In this document: in pieces, positions 7,999 to 16,633 of the stretch
Numbering within the stretch: position 1 is the stretch's first letter
How the letters are laid out: every line of letters starts with the position of its first letter
Source: an uncultured Bacteroides sp.
GTDB lineage: Bacteria; Bacteroidota; Bacteroidia; Bacteroidales; Bacteroidaceae
Reading direction: 5' to 3'
DNA: 41,801 bases
Assembly: GCA_900553815.1 (NCBI GenBank)
Contig: USEY01000027.1
Span: forward strand, 1-41,801
The notes under the pieces: generated by a model
What the model saw: the letters and a program-made list of their open reading frames with translations, nothing else
What the model was told of the DNA's origin: nothing
The model's database searches: none
Position numbers and translations under genes: made by a program

Positions 7999-8594
7999 AA
8001 TACCTAATACCTGTTATAAATACTTGTTATACATGAAAACGGGTGCAAAGTTAGTGATTAGTGAGGCTGGTTGTTACTGGTTTACCTTTTTTTCTGCTTT
8101 TCCTCTATTGGCAGAATTGTATTTGCAGATAGAGATGCACTTGTTGGCTTATTTGGTCATAACATGTGCTAAATGTCTTCTTTGTGTACTTTTTGGTGAA
8201 TCTGGAGGCAAGGAGAATATTTACAATCAGTGTATGAAAGGCTTGTGGCGATGGTCGTATTTGTTTGTATGCGGATAGCTGGGTTTTATCATTGTTTTGT
8301 CCCATGTATAGGTCTGTTCAATAGAGAGTCCTTGAGCGTCTTTGTTGTATCATGGTTTTCCGTGATTCGCTTATTATCAATGAACTAATAGATCGTGTTG
8401 GCTCGGAATGTATAATTTGTACAGAGATACCTTTCCCTTGTATTTAGGGCTTTCTGCAATTACTCCAAAGTCGGGCAAACGTTCAAAAAAAAGGAGTGAT
8501 ATGGTGTTTTTTTGATTTAATTATATACCTTTGCGATATGTTATTGCATAAATCTTTAGAAAAAAGGATTATTAACTTGTAAAATTGGAATGAG
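7999..8594. other. Intergenic region between lrgA and the LPP20-like gene
   Basis: About 600 bases between divergent transcription units. It holds a -7-like TAACTTTG for lrgA on the minus strand (8046-8053) and TACCTTTG at 8526-8533 on the plus strand, about 60 bases before the next start. A candidate 84-codon ORF (8024-8278) overlaps the lrgA promoter, has no recognisable family and no signal of selection, so I do not call it. No tRNA or structured RNA was seen. Confidence 0.5.
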
Positions 8595-9278
8595 ATGAAA
8601 AGAAATTTATTTATCAGTGTATTTGCAGCATTTTTTATGCTGGTGACTGTAAGTGTCTTCGCTCAGGAAAGAGCTACGGGTAAGGACTATAAGGAATTGA
8701 AGAAAAACGAGAAGGTGCTTGACAAGGAGTTACAGAAGAAAGCTATCAAGGCTGCACGTAAAGAAGCTAAGAAGCTGGCAAAGGAAGGATTTAAGACTCC
8801 GGTTGGCAAATTGCCTTTGGATAAACAACTTGAAACTGCATGGGAAAAGCAGGCTGAACTGGATATGGACGGTAATCCATACTGGTATATTGCTTCTTCA
8901 AGAGCTATCGGTGGTAACCAGTCTTCTGCTGCTTTGCAGGCAACCAATGCAGCCAAGATTGATTTGGCCGGACAGATTCAGACCAAGGTTTCTCAGCTGA
9001 TTGAAGCAAAAGTAGCTAATGATGATATGGGTCAGGAAGAAGCTGCCAGCTTGTCGAGCGTGGTTGCTGCCAGCAAGAGCGTGATTTCTGCAACACTGGG
9101 TCGCACAATTCCTTTGGTAGAGGTGTACAGAACGTTGGAAAACAAGAATGTAGAAGTGATGGTGACTTTGGGTTACAGCATGCAGGCTGCTAACCAGGCT
9201 GCTATCAGCGCTATCCGTAAGGAATTGGCTGGTAAGTCAGAAGAACTGGCTAAGGAATTGGATAAATTAGGATATTAA
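8595..9278 (+). CDS. Exported LPP20-like protein
   Basis: A 227-residue exported protein. The signal peptide (1-23, ending VFAQ) is followed by a strongly charged Lys/Glu helical segment (about 28-62), then a region resembling the LPP20/FlgO-type fold: PYWYIASSRAIGG and ATNAAKIDLAGQIQTKVSQL, where successive Ala-rich helices follow a short strand. There is no lipobox cysteine, unlike true LPP20 lipoproteins. It is the first of three consecutive genes for exported proteins of unknown role (8595-11701) and likely co-transcribed with them (35-base gap). I assign the fold with moderate confidence and no biochemical function. Confidence 0.75.
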   Translation: MKRNLFISVFAAFFMLVTVSVFAQERATGKDYKELKKNEKVLDKELQKKAIKAARKEAKKLAKEGFKTPVGKLPLDKQLETAWEKQAELDMDGNPYWYIASSRAIGGNQSSAALQATNAAKIDLAGQIQTKVSQLIEAKVANDDMGQEEAASLSSVVAASKSVISATLGRTIPLVEVYRTLENKNVEVMVTLGYSMQAANQAAISAIRKELAGKSEELAKELDKLGY

Positions 9279-9313
9279 TAGCAGAACTTCCTGAAAATAA
9301 AGATTGATATCGA

Positions 9314-10108
9314 ATGAGTCGAAACAGTCGGATTGAATGGATATTTCTGCTGATATTGATAATTGCTGCACCACTGCACGCCCAGGAATCTGTTAAGGTT
9401 AAGGGCGCGCAGGGGCGCTGGCAAGTCAGTGATGATATTACGCTGAAAGAAGCGGAAGAACGTGCCTTGATGGAGGCTAAGAAAGAGGCCTTGCGCAAGG
9501 CTGGAGTAATGGAAAACGTGTGGTCGGTCTTCGGACAGATTACACAGGAAAATGGCTCGGAATTTCATGAAGCCTATTCGCAGATGAACGTATTGGCAAT
9601 TGGCGGCATGATTAACATTACAAATAAGAAAGTGGAAGAAGTGTGGGATGTAAATTCCCGCAGTCTCTATAAGGTGGTGACGATTGATGCTGTTGTGCAG
9701 AAAAGTCAGAAGGCAGACCCGTCCTACGCACTGGAAGTGAAAGGCATAGCTCCGTTGTATAAGTCAGGTGAAGGTTTTACCTGTAAATTGAAGGTGCATG
9801 GGACAGATTCTTATCTGAAGTTCTTCTGGTTTGATGATACCGGTGGTTCGGTGATATATCCTAACAGTTATGAGGGTAACAACATCTTGAAGGCAGAGAA
9901 AGAATATTCACTTCCATTTAACCAGGCCATTGATTATCTGATGGAGAAGCATGGCGCCGATGGCGAAAAGATAAATATGATGATGGTGGCTACCAAGGAT
10001 AATATACCTTTCACGGAGGAAGTTACCTATCAGAATGTGTTGAAGTGGGTTTACTCTATTCCGAGTGACCGCCGCTGTGCTTTTTATGACATGGTGCTTA
10101 TTAAATAA
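9314..10108 (+). CDS. Exported protein with LPP20-like N-domain and DUF4384-like C-domain
   Basis: 264 residues with a signal peptide (about 1-23, ending LHAQ). Residues 25-130 resemble the LPP20/FlgT_N class, with an Ala/Glu-rich helix (TLKEAEERALMEAKKEALRK) and a beta segment ending VVTIDAVVQ. Residues 140-235 resemble DUF4384: LKVHGTDSYLKFFWFDDTGG and IYPNSYEGNN, then a helix and MMVATKDNIPF. DUF4384 domains often accompany exported kinases, caspases or surface-assembly proteins, but here the partners are the LPP20-like protein before and a transglutaminase-like protein after. Function unknown. Confidence 0.75.
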   Translation: MSRNSRIEWIFLLILIIAAPLHAQESVKVKGAQGRWQVSDDITLKEAEERALMEAKKEALRKAGVMENVWSVFGQITQENGSEFHEAYSQMNVLAIGGMINITNKKVEEVWDVNSRSLYKVVTIDAVVQKSQKADPSYALEVKGIAPLYKSGEGFTCKLKVHGTDSYLKFFWFDDTGGSVIYPNSYEGNNILKAEKEYSLPFNQAIDYLMEKHGADGEKINMMMVATKDNIPFTEEVTYQNVLKWVYSIPSDRRCAFYDMVLIK

Positions 10109-10159
10109 AGCACCTTCTTGAGGTATTATTTCCCCTTTTTATTCCCTGAATATATACAG

Positions 10160-11701
10160 ATGAAGAAAATGAAATACACTTCGAGTATTGTGGCAGCCTG
10201 CTTCCTCTTGTCGGCAGCACCTTTGTGTGCGCAGGACATAGAAAAGGAGTTTGAGGAGTTTGCCCGGCAACAGCAGCAAGAGTTTGAAAACTTCAAGAAT
10301 AAAGCGGATGCTGATTTTGAGACTTTTCTGCGGGAAACGTGGAAGAAGTTTGATGCGTTTGCGCCTATTCCGGCTCCTGAGCGACCAGAGCCGCCCAAAC
10401 CGGTAGAGTTTGACAAGACTAAGCCTACTACACCGCCCGTTTCGATAAAGCCGGGTGCGCTGAAGAAGCCTGATGCACCAGTTCCTGCTATAGGTGGGGA
10501 AAAACCGGCTGACCGTCCGGATTTGCCTGCTATGGAAAATAAACCTGCACCGGGAGTCTATGTACCGGGACAACCTTATACGCCGGTTCATATCGAGATG
10601 CCGACAGTGAAGCCAGCTCTTAGAGTGCCGAGGCGTGCGATTGAGTTTTATGGCACAGACTTTGAAGTGGCAACTGCCGTATTGAATGGTTTGACGTTGG
10701 CTGGAAATAGCGAAGCTAATGTGGCTGATGCCTGGAAGGACTTGTGTGGCAAAGACTATGAACAGTTGGTGAGAGACTGCATGACGCTTAAGGAGGAAAG
10801 GAATATGAGCGACTGGGCTTATCTGCTTTTCACCAAAGAGCTGGGAGTGCAACTCTATGGTGCCGATAAGAAGAATGAAATTGTCTTCTTGCAGATGTTC
10901 CTGCTCAACAAGTCTGGTTATAAGGTTAGGCTTGCTAAGATTGACAATGAACTGAAGCTGATGCTTGCTACGGCAGGAACGATTTATGGTACGCCTTATC
11001 TGACGATGGGTGGTGTCAAATACTATGTGTTTGAACCTACACCGGGCAGTTCCATGAGTATTTATACTTATAGACAGGATTTTGCCAATGCCAAGAATTT
11101 GGTATGCCTGAATATAGAGTCGGTGCCTGCATTGGCTATGGAAGAGCAAAGCCGGGTATTGACGGCTCAAGGGAGCGATGTACAGGTGAACACCATGGTG
11201 AACAAGAACCTGATAGATTTTTATCGGGACTATCCGCAGTGCGACGTGGTGATTCACTACAAGACTCCGATGAGTGAGGAGTTGCGCAGTGCACTCTATC
11301 CTCAGTTGAAGGCGGCTATTGCTGGTAAATCTCAGAAGGATGCAGCCAACTGGTTGCTGAACTTTGTGCAGACTGCCTTTGAGTATAAGACAGATGGTGA
11401 GCAGTTTGGTTATGAGAAACCATTCTTCCCTGACGAGACGTTCTTCTATCTTTATTGCGATTGTGAAGACCGTGCCATGCTTTATGCTACACTGGTGAAA
11501 GATTTGCTGGGCTTGGATGCCGTGCTGCTCGATTATCCTAACCATATTGCTTCTGCGGTACATTTTACCGAAGATGTTTCAGGCGATAACATTATGTTTG
11601 ACAACGTCAAGTACGTTATTTGTGACCCAACTTATATAGGTGCACCGGTGGGTGCCTGCATGGATCAGTACAAGACTGTTGCTCCTGAAATAATTCGATA
11701 G
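10160..11701 (+). CDS. Exported protein with coiled coil, proline-rich linker and transglutaminase-like domain
   Basis: A 513-residue exported protein. Signal peptide about 1-24; a Glu/Phe/Gln-rich coiled segment (about 26-70, repeating FExF spacing); a Pro-rich linker (75-155); a middle alpha/beta region; and a C-terminal transglutaminase-like domain. The probable triad is Cys435 in DCEDRAML, His468 in ASAVHF and Asp489 in CDPTY, so it is likely active as a cysteine protease, amidase or crosslinker. ATG 10160 precedes the signal peptide; an upstream TTG (10118) would disrupt it. It is the last gene of the locus and is followed by a strong terminator (11725-11750). Its substrate may be one of the two exported neighbours, but that is inference. 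Confidence 0.8.
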   Translation: MKKMKYTSSIVAACFLLSAAPLCAQDIEKEFEEFARQQQQEFENFKNKADADFETFLRETWKKFDAFAPIPAPERPEPPKPVEFDKTKPTTPPVSIKPGALKKPDAPVPAIGGEKPADRPDLPAMENKPAPGVYVPGQPYTPVHIEMPTVKPALRVPRRAIEFYGTDFEVATAVLNGLTLAGNSEANVADAWKDLCGKDYEQLVRDCMTLKEERNMSDWAYLLFTKELGVQLYGADKKNEIVFLQMFLLNKSGYKVRLAKIDNELKLMLATAGTIYGTPYLTMGGVKYYVFEPTPGSSMSIYTYRQDFANAKNLVCLNIESVPALAMEEQSRVLTAQGSDVQVNTMVNKNLIDFYRDYPQCDVVIHYKTPMSEELRSALYPQLKAAIAGKSQKDAANWLLNFVQTAFEYKTDGEQFGYEKPFFPDETFFYLYCDCEDRAMLYATLVKDLLGLDAVLLDYPNHIASAVHFTEDVSGDNIMFDNVKYVICDPTYIGAPVGACMDQYKTVAPEIIR

Positions 11702-11724
11702 TGTTAAATTATACAATAATTGTG

Positions 11725-11750
11725 ATTCGGGGCGTAAAAACGCCCCGAAT
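11725..11750 (+). terminator. GC-rich terminator after the transglutaminase-like gene
   Basis: Perfect 11-bp arms, ATTCGGGGCGT (11725-11735) and ACGCCCCGAAT (11740-11750), with a four-base A loop. No clear T-run follows, but position and stem strength argue for termination. Confidence 0.7.
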
Positions 11751-11887
11751 TGCAATGTATATATAGCAAAATTGAGTAATTTTGCAGCCGGTAAAGGCTA
11801 AGATTCTGAAAGAACTTCTTTGGAAATTGTTCAATCTCCGTCCTGACCTTAAGTCATTTGATCTTTATATACATAATTAAATAAGCT

Positions 11888-12901
11888 ATGCATAAATTAA
11901 TTGAAGAAATTGTTGCGCGTGCAAAAGCTAATCGCCAACGCATTGTTCTTCCTGAAGGAACAGAAGAACGTACCTTGAAAGCTGCCAATCAGATTCTGAC
12001 TGACGGAGTTGCAGACCTGATTATTCTTGGCAATCCCGCAGAGATTGAAGCTTGTGCTAAAGAATGGGGCTTGGGAAATATCAACAAGGCCACCATCATT
12101 GACCCAGAAAACCATCCGAAGATGGAAGAATATGCCCAATTGCTCTTTGAACTGCGTAAGAAAAAAGGCATGACGATTGAAGAAGCCCGCAAACTGGTGC
12201 TCGACCCGCTTTACTTGGGCTGTCTGATTATCAAGAATGGCGATGCCGATGGCCAGCTGGCTGGTGCACGCAACACTACCGGTAACGTATTGCGTCCGGC
12301 TTTGCAGATTATCAAGACTGCTCCGGGTATTACCTGCGTTTCGGGTGCTATGCTGTTGCTTACTCATGCTCCTGAGTACGGAAAGAATGGCGTTCTGGTA
12401 ATGGGCGACGTAGCCGTTACTCCTATGCCCGATGCTGCACAGCTGGCTCAGATTGCCGTATGTACAGCCCGCACCGCACAGGCTGTTGCCGGTCTTGACC
12501 CGAAAGTCGCCATGCTGAGCTTCTCTACCAAAGGTTCTGCCAAGCACGAAGTGGTTGACAAGGTTGTTGAGGCTCTTAAGTTGGCTAAGGAATTTGACCC
12601 GACGTTGGCTATTGATGGTGAATTGCAGGCTGATGCTGCCCTCGTTCCTTCAGTTGGTGCCAGCAAGGCTCCGGGTTCACCTATCGCAGGACAGGCTAAT
12701 GTGCTTGTAGTGCCTAATCTGGAGGTTGGTAATATCTCTTATAAACTCGTTCAACGTCTGGGCCATGCAGAGGCTGTTGGTCCGGTTCTGCAAGGTATTG
12801 CGCGTCCGGTTAATGACCTGTCACGTGGTTGCTCTATCGAGGATGTTTATTGCATGATTGCCATTACCGCCAACCAGGCTATTGCTGCCAAAGAAAAATA
12901 A
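11888..12901 (+). CDS. pta: Phosphate acetyltransferase
   Basis: A cytosolic enzyme that converts acetyl-CoA and phosphate to acetyl phosphate, the first step of acetate formation. The 337-residue length is that of the short Pta class without the N-terminal regulatory domain. Family segments include RIVLPEGTEERTLKAA, DGQLAGARNTTGNVLRPALQ, FSTKGSAKH and the glycine-rich GSPIAGQANVLVVPNLEVGN. It is paired with ackA after 29 bases. TAATTTTG at 11777-11784 fits a -7 box about 100 bases upstream, with only a weak -33 partner. Confidence 0.97.
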   Translation: MHKLIEEIVARAKANRQRIVLPEGTEERTLKAANQILTDGVADLIILGNPAEIEACAKEWGLGNINKATIIDPENHPKMEEYAQLLFELRKKKGMTIEEARKLVLDPLYLGCLIIKNGDADGQLAGARNTTGNVLRPALQIIKTAPGITCVSGAMLLLTHAPEYGKNGVLVMGDVAVTPMPDAAQLAQIAVCTARTAQAVAGLDPKVAMLSFSTKGSAKHEVVDKVVEALKLAKEFDPTLAIDGELQADAALVPSVGASKAPGSPIAGQANVLVVPNLEVGNISYKLVQRLGHAEAVGPVLQGIARPVNDLSRGCSIEDVYCMIAITANQAIAAKEK

Positions 12902-12930
12902 TATTCCCCTAATTTAAATCAAGAGTAAGT

Positions 12931-14130
12931 ATGAAGATTTTAGTATTGAACTGCGGCAGTTCATCTATCAAATATAAGTTGTTCGACATGGACCATCAGG
13001 CTGTCATTGCTCAAGGTGGTATTGAAAAGATTGGCCTGAAAGATTCTTTCTTGAAGTTGACTTTGCCTAATGGTGAAAAGAAAATTTTGGAAAAGAATAT
13101 CCCTGAGCATACAGTAGGAGTAGAGTTCATCCTGAATACGCTGACAAGTGCAGAATATGGTGCCATCAAGTCGCTGAACGAAATCAATGCCGTAGGCCAC
13201 CGTATGGTACATGGAGGCGAGAAGTTCAATAAGTCTGTCTTGCTGACTAAGGAAGTGCTTGAGGCCTTCACTGCCTGCAACGACTTGGCTCCGCTTCATA
13301 ACCCTGCTAACCTGAAGGGTGTACGTGCCATCGAGGCTATCCTGCCTAACGTTCCGCAGATTGGTGTATTTGACACAGCTTTCCACCAGACCATGCCAGA
13401 CTATGCTTACATGTATGCTGTTCCTTATGAGCTTTATGAGAAGTATGGTGTACGTCGTTATGGCTTCCACGGAACCTCTCACCGCTATGTTTCAAAGCGT
13501 GTGTGCGAATTCCTGGGCGTAAATCCCGAAGGTTTGAAAATCATTACTTGCCACATTGGTAACGGTGGTTCTATTTCGGCCATCAAGGACGGCAAGTGTA
13601 TGGATACCAGCATGGGTCTCACTCCGCTGGAAGGCTTGATGATGGGAACACGCAGTGGCGACATTGATGCCGGTGCAGTCAGCTTCATTATGGAGAAAGA
13701 AGGACTCGATGCACAGGGTATCTCGAACTTGCTCAACAAGAAGAGCGGTGTGATGGGTATCTTCGGTAAGTCGAGCGACATGCGTGACCTCGAAAATGCC
13801 GTTGCCGAAGGCGACCCCAAGGCTATTTTGGCAGAGAACATGTATTTCTATCGCATCAAGAAGTACATCGGTGCCTATGCTGCTGCACTGGGTGGCGTGG
13901 ACATCATCGTCTTCACCGGCGGTGTGGGCGAGAACCAGGCTTCTGCCCGCTGGGGTGCTTGCGAAGGCCTTGAATATATGGGAGTGAAACTGGATGCCGA
14001 AAAGAACAAGGTACGCGGCGAGGAAATGGTTATCTCGACCGACGACTCCAAGGTTAAGGTTGTAGTAATACCTACCGACGAAGAGTTGATGATTGCTTCC
14101 GACTCTATGGCTATCCTGAATGCAAAATAA
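12931..14130 (+). CDS. ackA: Acetate kinase
   Basis: A cytosolic kinase that transfers phosphate from acetyl phosphate to ADP, giving acetate and ATP; with Pta it provides fermentation ATP. At 399 residues it has the family's normal length. ASKHA motifs are present: N-terminal VLNCGSSSIKYKLF, VGHRMVHGGEKF, GVFDTAFHQTMP, YGFHGTSHRYVS, HIGNGGSISAI and FTGGVGENQA. It is the second gene of pta-ackA and ends before a classical terminator (14217-14262). Confidence 0.98.
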   Translation: MKILVLNCGSSSIKYKLFDMDHQAVIAQGGIEKIGLKDSFLKLTLPNGEKKILEKNIPEHTVGVEFILNTLTSAEYGAIKSLNEINAVGHRMVHGGEKFNKSVLLTKEVLEAFTACNDLAPLHNPANLKGVRAIEAILPNVPQIGVFDTAFHQTMPDYAYMYAVPYELYEKYGVRRYGFHGTSHRYVSKRVCEFLGVNPEGLKIITCHIGNGGSISAIKDGKCMDTSMGLTPLEGLMMGTRSGDIDAGAVSFIMEKEGLDAQGISNLLNKKSGVMGIFGKSSDMRDLENAVAEGDPKAILAENMYFYRIKKYIGAYAAALGGVDIIVFTGGVGENQASARWGACEGLEYMGVKLDAEKNKVRGEEMVISTDDSKVKVVVIPTDEELMIASDSMAILNAK

Positions 14131-14216
14131 ATAAGCAAACTGCATGTTATGACGGCTAGGCTGTGGAGCCTACGGTTGTAACATCGGTATAATATCAGGC
14201 TATACAAAATGCCGCT

Positions 14217-14262
14217 GAATACCCTCGATGAGATGTTATCTTGTCGAGGGTATTCTTTTTTT
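14217..14262 (+). terminator. Rho-independent terminator of pta-ackA
   Basis: GAATACCCTCGA (14217-14228) and TCGAGGGTATTC (14244-14255) form a perfect 12-bp stem, followed at once by seven T. A weaker imperfect hairpin lies just before it (about 14147-14182, with TAGGCT/AGCCTA). Confidence 0.9.
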
Positions 14263-14383
14263 AACTAAAAGTCTGTTCGGGTTGAAAGCCAATTTAACTA
14301 ACTTTGAAGCCTGTCAGCAGCATGGATGGATTGCATGCTGATATTGGGCACGACTCTTAATACACTAAAAATATCAAAGACCT

Positions 14384-15784
14384 ATGAAACGATTAATGTA
14401 TGTGGTGCTTTTTGTGTTATTGGCTTTCACAGCTCAGGCACAGCAGGCGAAGTATGTGTTCTATTTCATCGGTGATGGAATGGGCGTTAACCAAGTGAAC
14501 GGAACTGAAATGTATCTGGCGGAACAGGCCGGACGAATTGGCGTGGAGCCTTTGCTCTTCACTACATTCCCCGCAGTGGGAGTGGCCACTACCTACTCGG
14601 CAAGTAACTCTATTACAGACTCTTCGGCAGCCGGTACAGCCTTGGCTACCGGTTCCAAGACTTATAATGGTGCCATCGGTGTAGACGCTAACAAGGAAAC
14701 TCTCCAAAGCATTGCCGAGCGTGCCAAGAAGGCAGGTAAGAAAGTCGGTATTACAACCAGTGTCAGCATAGATCACGCTACTCCTGCTGCTTTCTATGCA
14801 CACCAGGTGAGCCGCAGCATGTACTATGAAATAGCCCTCGACCTTCCGAAAGCCGGATTTGACTTCTATGCCGGTAGTGGCTTCCTGAAACCTTCTACTA
14901 CTTACGACAAGAAAGATGCTCCCAGCATATTCCCCATCTTCGAGCAGGCTGGATATACCGTAGCGCGCGGTTTGGACGAGTACAAACAGAAGGCTGCACA
15001 GGCCGACAAAATGGTACTCATACAGGGCGAGGATGCAAATCCTTCTTGTTTGCCATACGCCATCGACCGCAAGGACGGTGACTTGACGCTGGCACAGATT
15101 ACCGAGAGTGCCATTTCCTTCCTGACCAAAGGCAAGAACAAGGGCTTCTTCCTGATGGTGGAAGGCGGTAAGATTGACTGGGCTTGCCACGGCAATGACC
15201 CCGCTACTGCTTTTGAAGAAGTGATTGACATGGACAACGCTGTGAAAGTGGCTTATGAGTTCTACAAAAAACACCCGAAAGAGACACTTATCGTTATCAC
15301 AGCCGACCATGAAACCGGAGGTATGGGACTGGGTACCAGCAAATATGAGCTTCACCTGAAATCGCTCAAGTATCAGAAGCAATCGCAAGACCTGCTTTCT
15401 ACCGCCATCACCGACCTGCGCAAGGCTAAAGGTGACAAGGTGACTTGGGAAGACATGAAAGCACTGCTGGGCGAAAAGATGGGATTCTGGAAAGAACTGC
15501 CTATCAGCTGGGAACAGGAAAAGAGACTGCGCGATGAGTTTGAAACCTCATTCGTAAAGCACAAAGTTGTGTTCGAAGAAAGCCTGTATGCCAAGACCGA
15601 ACCGCTGGCTGCTGTTGCCAAGGAAGTGATGAGCGAGATTGCCATGGTAGGTTGGACCAGTCCTAACCATACGGCAGGATACGTTCCCGTTTATGCCATT
15701 GGTGCAGGTGCCAAGCAGTTTGCCGGTAAACTGAACAACATTGATATTCCGCAGCGCATAGCCAAGGTGGCCGGATACAAATAA
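14384..15784 (+). CDS. phoA: Alkaline phosphatase, exported
   Basis: A 466-residue periplasmic phosphomonoesterase of the PhoA superfamily. The signal peptide is residues 1-20 (ending AQAQQ). Metal and catalytic motifs are FIGDGMG at the N-terminus, the nucleophile Ser80 in TDSSAAGTALATG, the SIDHATPAAF segment, VEGGKIDWACHGND, ITADHETGG, and the late His in TSPNHTAGYVPVYAIG. All expected zinc ligands appear present. It is expressed on its own: a candidate -7 box TAACTTTG lies at 14299-14306 and a strong terminator at 15829-15889. No Pho box or other phosphate-regulatory sequence is identifiable by eye. Confidence 0.95.
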   Translation: MKRLMYVVLFVLLAFTAQAQQAKYVFYFIGDGMGVNQVNGTEMYLAEQAGRIGVEPLLFTTFPAVGVATTYSASNSITDSSAAGTALATGSKTYNGAIGVDANKETLQSIAERAKKAGKKVGITTSVSIDHATPAAFYAHQVSRSMYYEIALDLPKAGFDFYAGSGFLKPSTTYDKKDAPSIFPIFEQAGYTVARGLDEYKQKAAQADKMVLIQGEDANPSCLPYAIDRKDGDLTLAQITESAISFLTKGKNKGFFLMVEGGKIDWACHGNDPATAFEEVIDMDNAVKVAYEFYKKHPKETLIVITADHETGGMGLGTSKYELHLKSLKYQKQSQDLLSTAITDLRKAKGDKVTWEDMKALLGEKMGFWKELPISWEQEKRLRDEFETSFVKHKVVFEESLYAKTEPLAAVAKEVMSEIAMVGWTSPNHTAGYVPVYAIGAGAKQFAGKLNNIDIPQRIAKVAGYK

Positions 15785-15828
15785 ACGGCGCTGTGCTGCC
15801 GGTTGTACATCCCGGCTTACATATACCG

Positions 15829-15895
15829 GAGGCGGACAAAGCCACTCACTCTCTCAGCGAATGGGAGAAGCGAGGGCTTTGTCCGCCTCTTCCTT
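15829..15895 (+). terminator. Strong terminator after alkaline phosphatase
   Basis: Perfect 15-bp arms GAGGCGGACAAAGCC (15829-15843) and GGCTTTGTCCGCCTC (15875-15889), then TTCCTTTTT. The long loop (31 bases) contains smaller complementary pieces. Confidence 0.88.
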
Positions 15896-15985
15896 TTTGT
15901 ATTTTTTAGAACAGGAAGGCTGTTTTCGGTTGTCTGAAGCTTGTTCTGATTTGTATTTTTTCCATAGTCTTTAGTGTCCTCGTCT

Positions 15986-16183
15986 GATAGCAGTTAACTC
16001 TTCACGTGATAGCAGTTAACTCTTCACGTGATAGCAGTGTACTCCTCACGTGATAGCGGTGTACTCCCCACGCGATAGCAGTTAACTCCTCTCCCGATAG
16101 CAGTTAACTCCTTTCCCGTTGGCAGTTAATTCTTTTCTCGTTAGCCATTAATTCTTTCCCTGTGGGCTATAAATTCTCTATTT
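15986..16183. repeat. 22-bp tandem repeat array, nine units
   Basis: Nine head-to-tail units of exactly 22 bp. Units 1 and 2 are identical and start GATAGCAGTTAACTC, ending in CACGT; units decay progressively to the right (unit 9 starts GTGGGCTATAAATTC). In the first units each period carries two 6-bp palindromes, GTTAAC and (across the unit boundary) CACGTG, spaced 10 and 12 bp centre to centre, so all fall on roughly one face of the helix. A more diverged unit may precede it at 15964-15985. It lies between the phoA terminator and the next promoter and encodes nothing. Confidence 0.92.
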
Positions 16184-16234
16184 ATTGCCGCTTGTTTCAA
16201 ACATGTGCTTGCTTCCAGCATGCCTGTGATATTT

Positions 16235-16265
16235 TTTGTAGTTTCAATAAAAATATTTAGCTTTG
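16235..16265 (+). promoter_or_regulatory. Consensus Bacteroides promoter for the sufT-like/tlpA/lpxH operon
   Basis: TTTG (16235-16238), a 19-bp spacer and TAGCTTTG (16258-16265) match the Bacteroidetes consensus perfectly. A start near 16270 makes the ATG at 16278 almost leaderless and favours ATG 16299 as the true start of the first gene. Confidence 0.8.
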
Positions 16266-16298
16266 TCCGTATTAATAATGAATCAAAAAGCTACAAGG

Positions 16299-16610
16299 AT
16301 GACAACATTTGAAATTGAAGAGAAGATAGTAGCCATGTTGAAGACTGTCTACGACCCGGAAATCCCGGTCAACGTCTACGACTTGGGCTTGATATACAAA
16401 ATTGACGTCAGCGACAACGGTGAGGTAAGCATTGACATGACCTTGACAGCTCCCAACTGTCCCGCAGCCGACTTTATTATGGAAGATATCAGGCAGAAGA
16501 TAGAATCAATAGAAGGAGTGTCGTCGGCCACCATCAATCTGGTGTTTGAGCCAGAGTGGGACAAGGACATGATGACCGAAGAGGCCAAGCTGGAGCTGGG
16601 CTTCCTGTAA
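16299..16610 (+). CDS. MIP18/DUF59 family Fe-S assembly protein (SufT-like)
   Basis: A 103-residue cytosolic protein of the MIP18 (DUF59) family, which helps deliver or mature iron-sulfur clusters (SufT, PaaD, Cia2 relatives). The family core is clear: YDPEIPVNVYDLGLIYKI, then MTLTAPNCPAAD with the conserved cysteine, and VFEPEWDKDMMTEEAKLELGFL at the C-terminus. I chose ATG 16299 because the promoter predicts transcription starting near 16270 and the family begins at MTTFEIEEKI; ATG 16278 is the alternative. It heads an operon with a TlpA-like lipoprotein (24-base gap). No suf genes are nearby. Confidence 0.9.
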   Translation: MTTFEIEEKIVAMLKTVYDPEIPVNVYDLGLIYKIDVSDNGEVSIDMTLTAPNCPAADFIMEDIRQKIESIEGVSSATINLVFEPEWDKDMMTEEAKLELGFL

Positions 16611-16633
16611 ATAAACCAAAAACGTACGAGACT

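Noticed and set aside
8024..8278. 84-codon plus-strand ORF in the lrgA upstream region
   Set aside because: It covers the lrgA control region, is hydrophobic by AT bias, and has no homologous motif I know.
10139..11563. 474-codon ORF on the minus strand opposite the transglutaminase-like gene
   Set aside because: It is antisense to a gene with a clear signal peptide, domains and catalytic triad; its own translation has no family features and is the usual mirror of the codon bias.
15986..16183. CRISPR array
   Set aside because: Units are directly adjacent with no unique spacers, the unit is shorter than a typical CRISPR repeat, and no cas gene is present.
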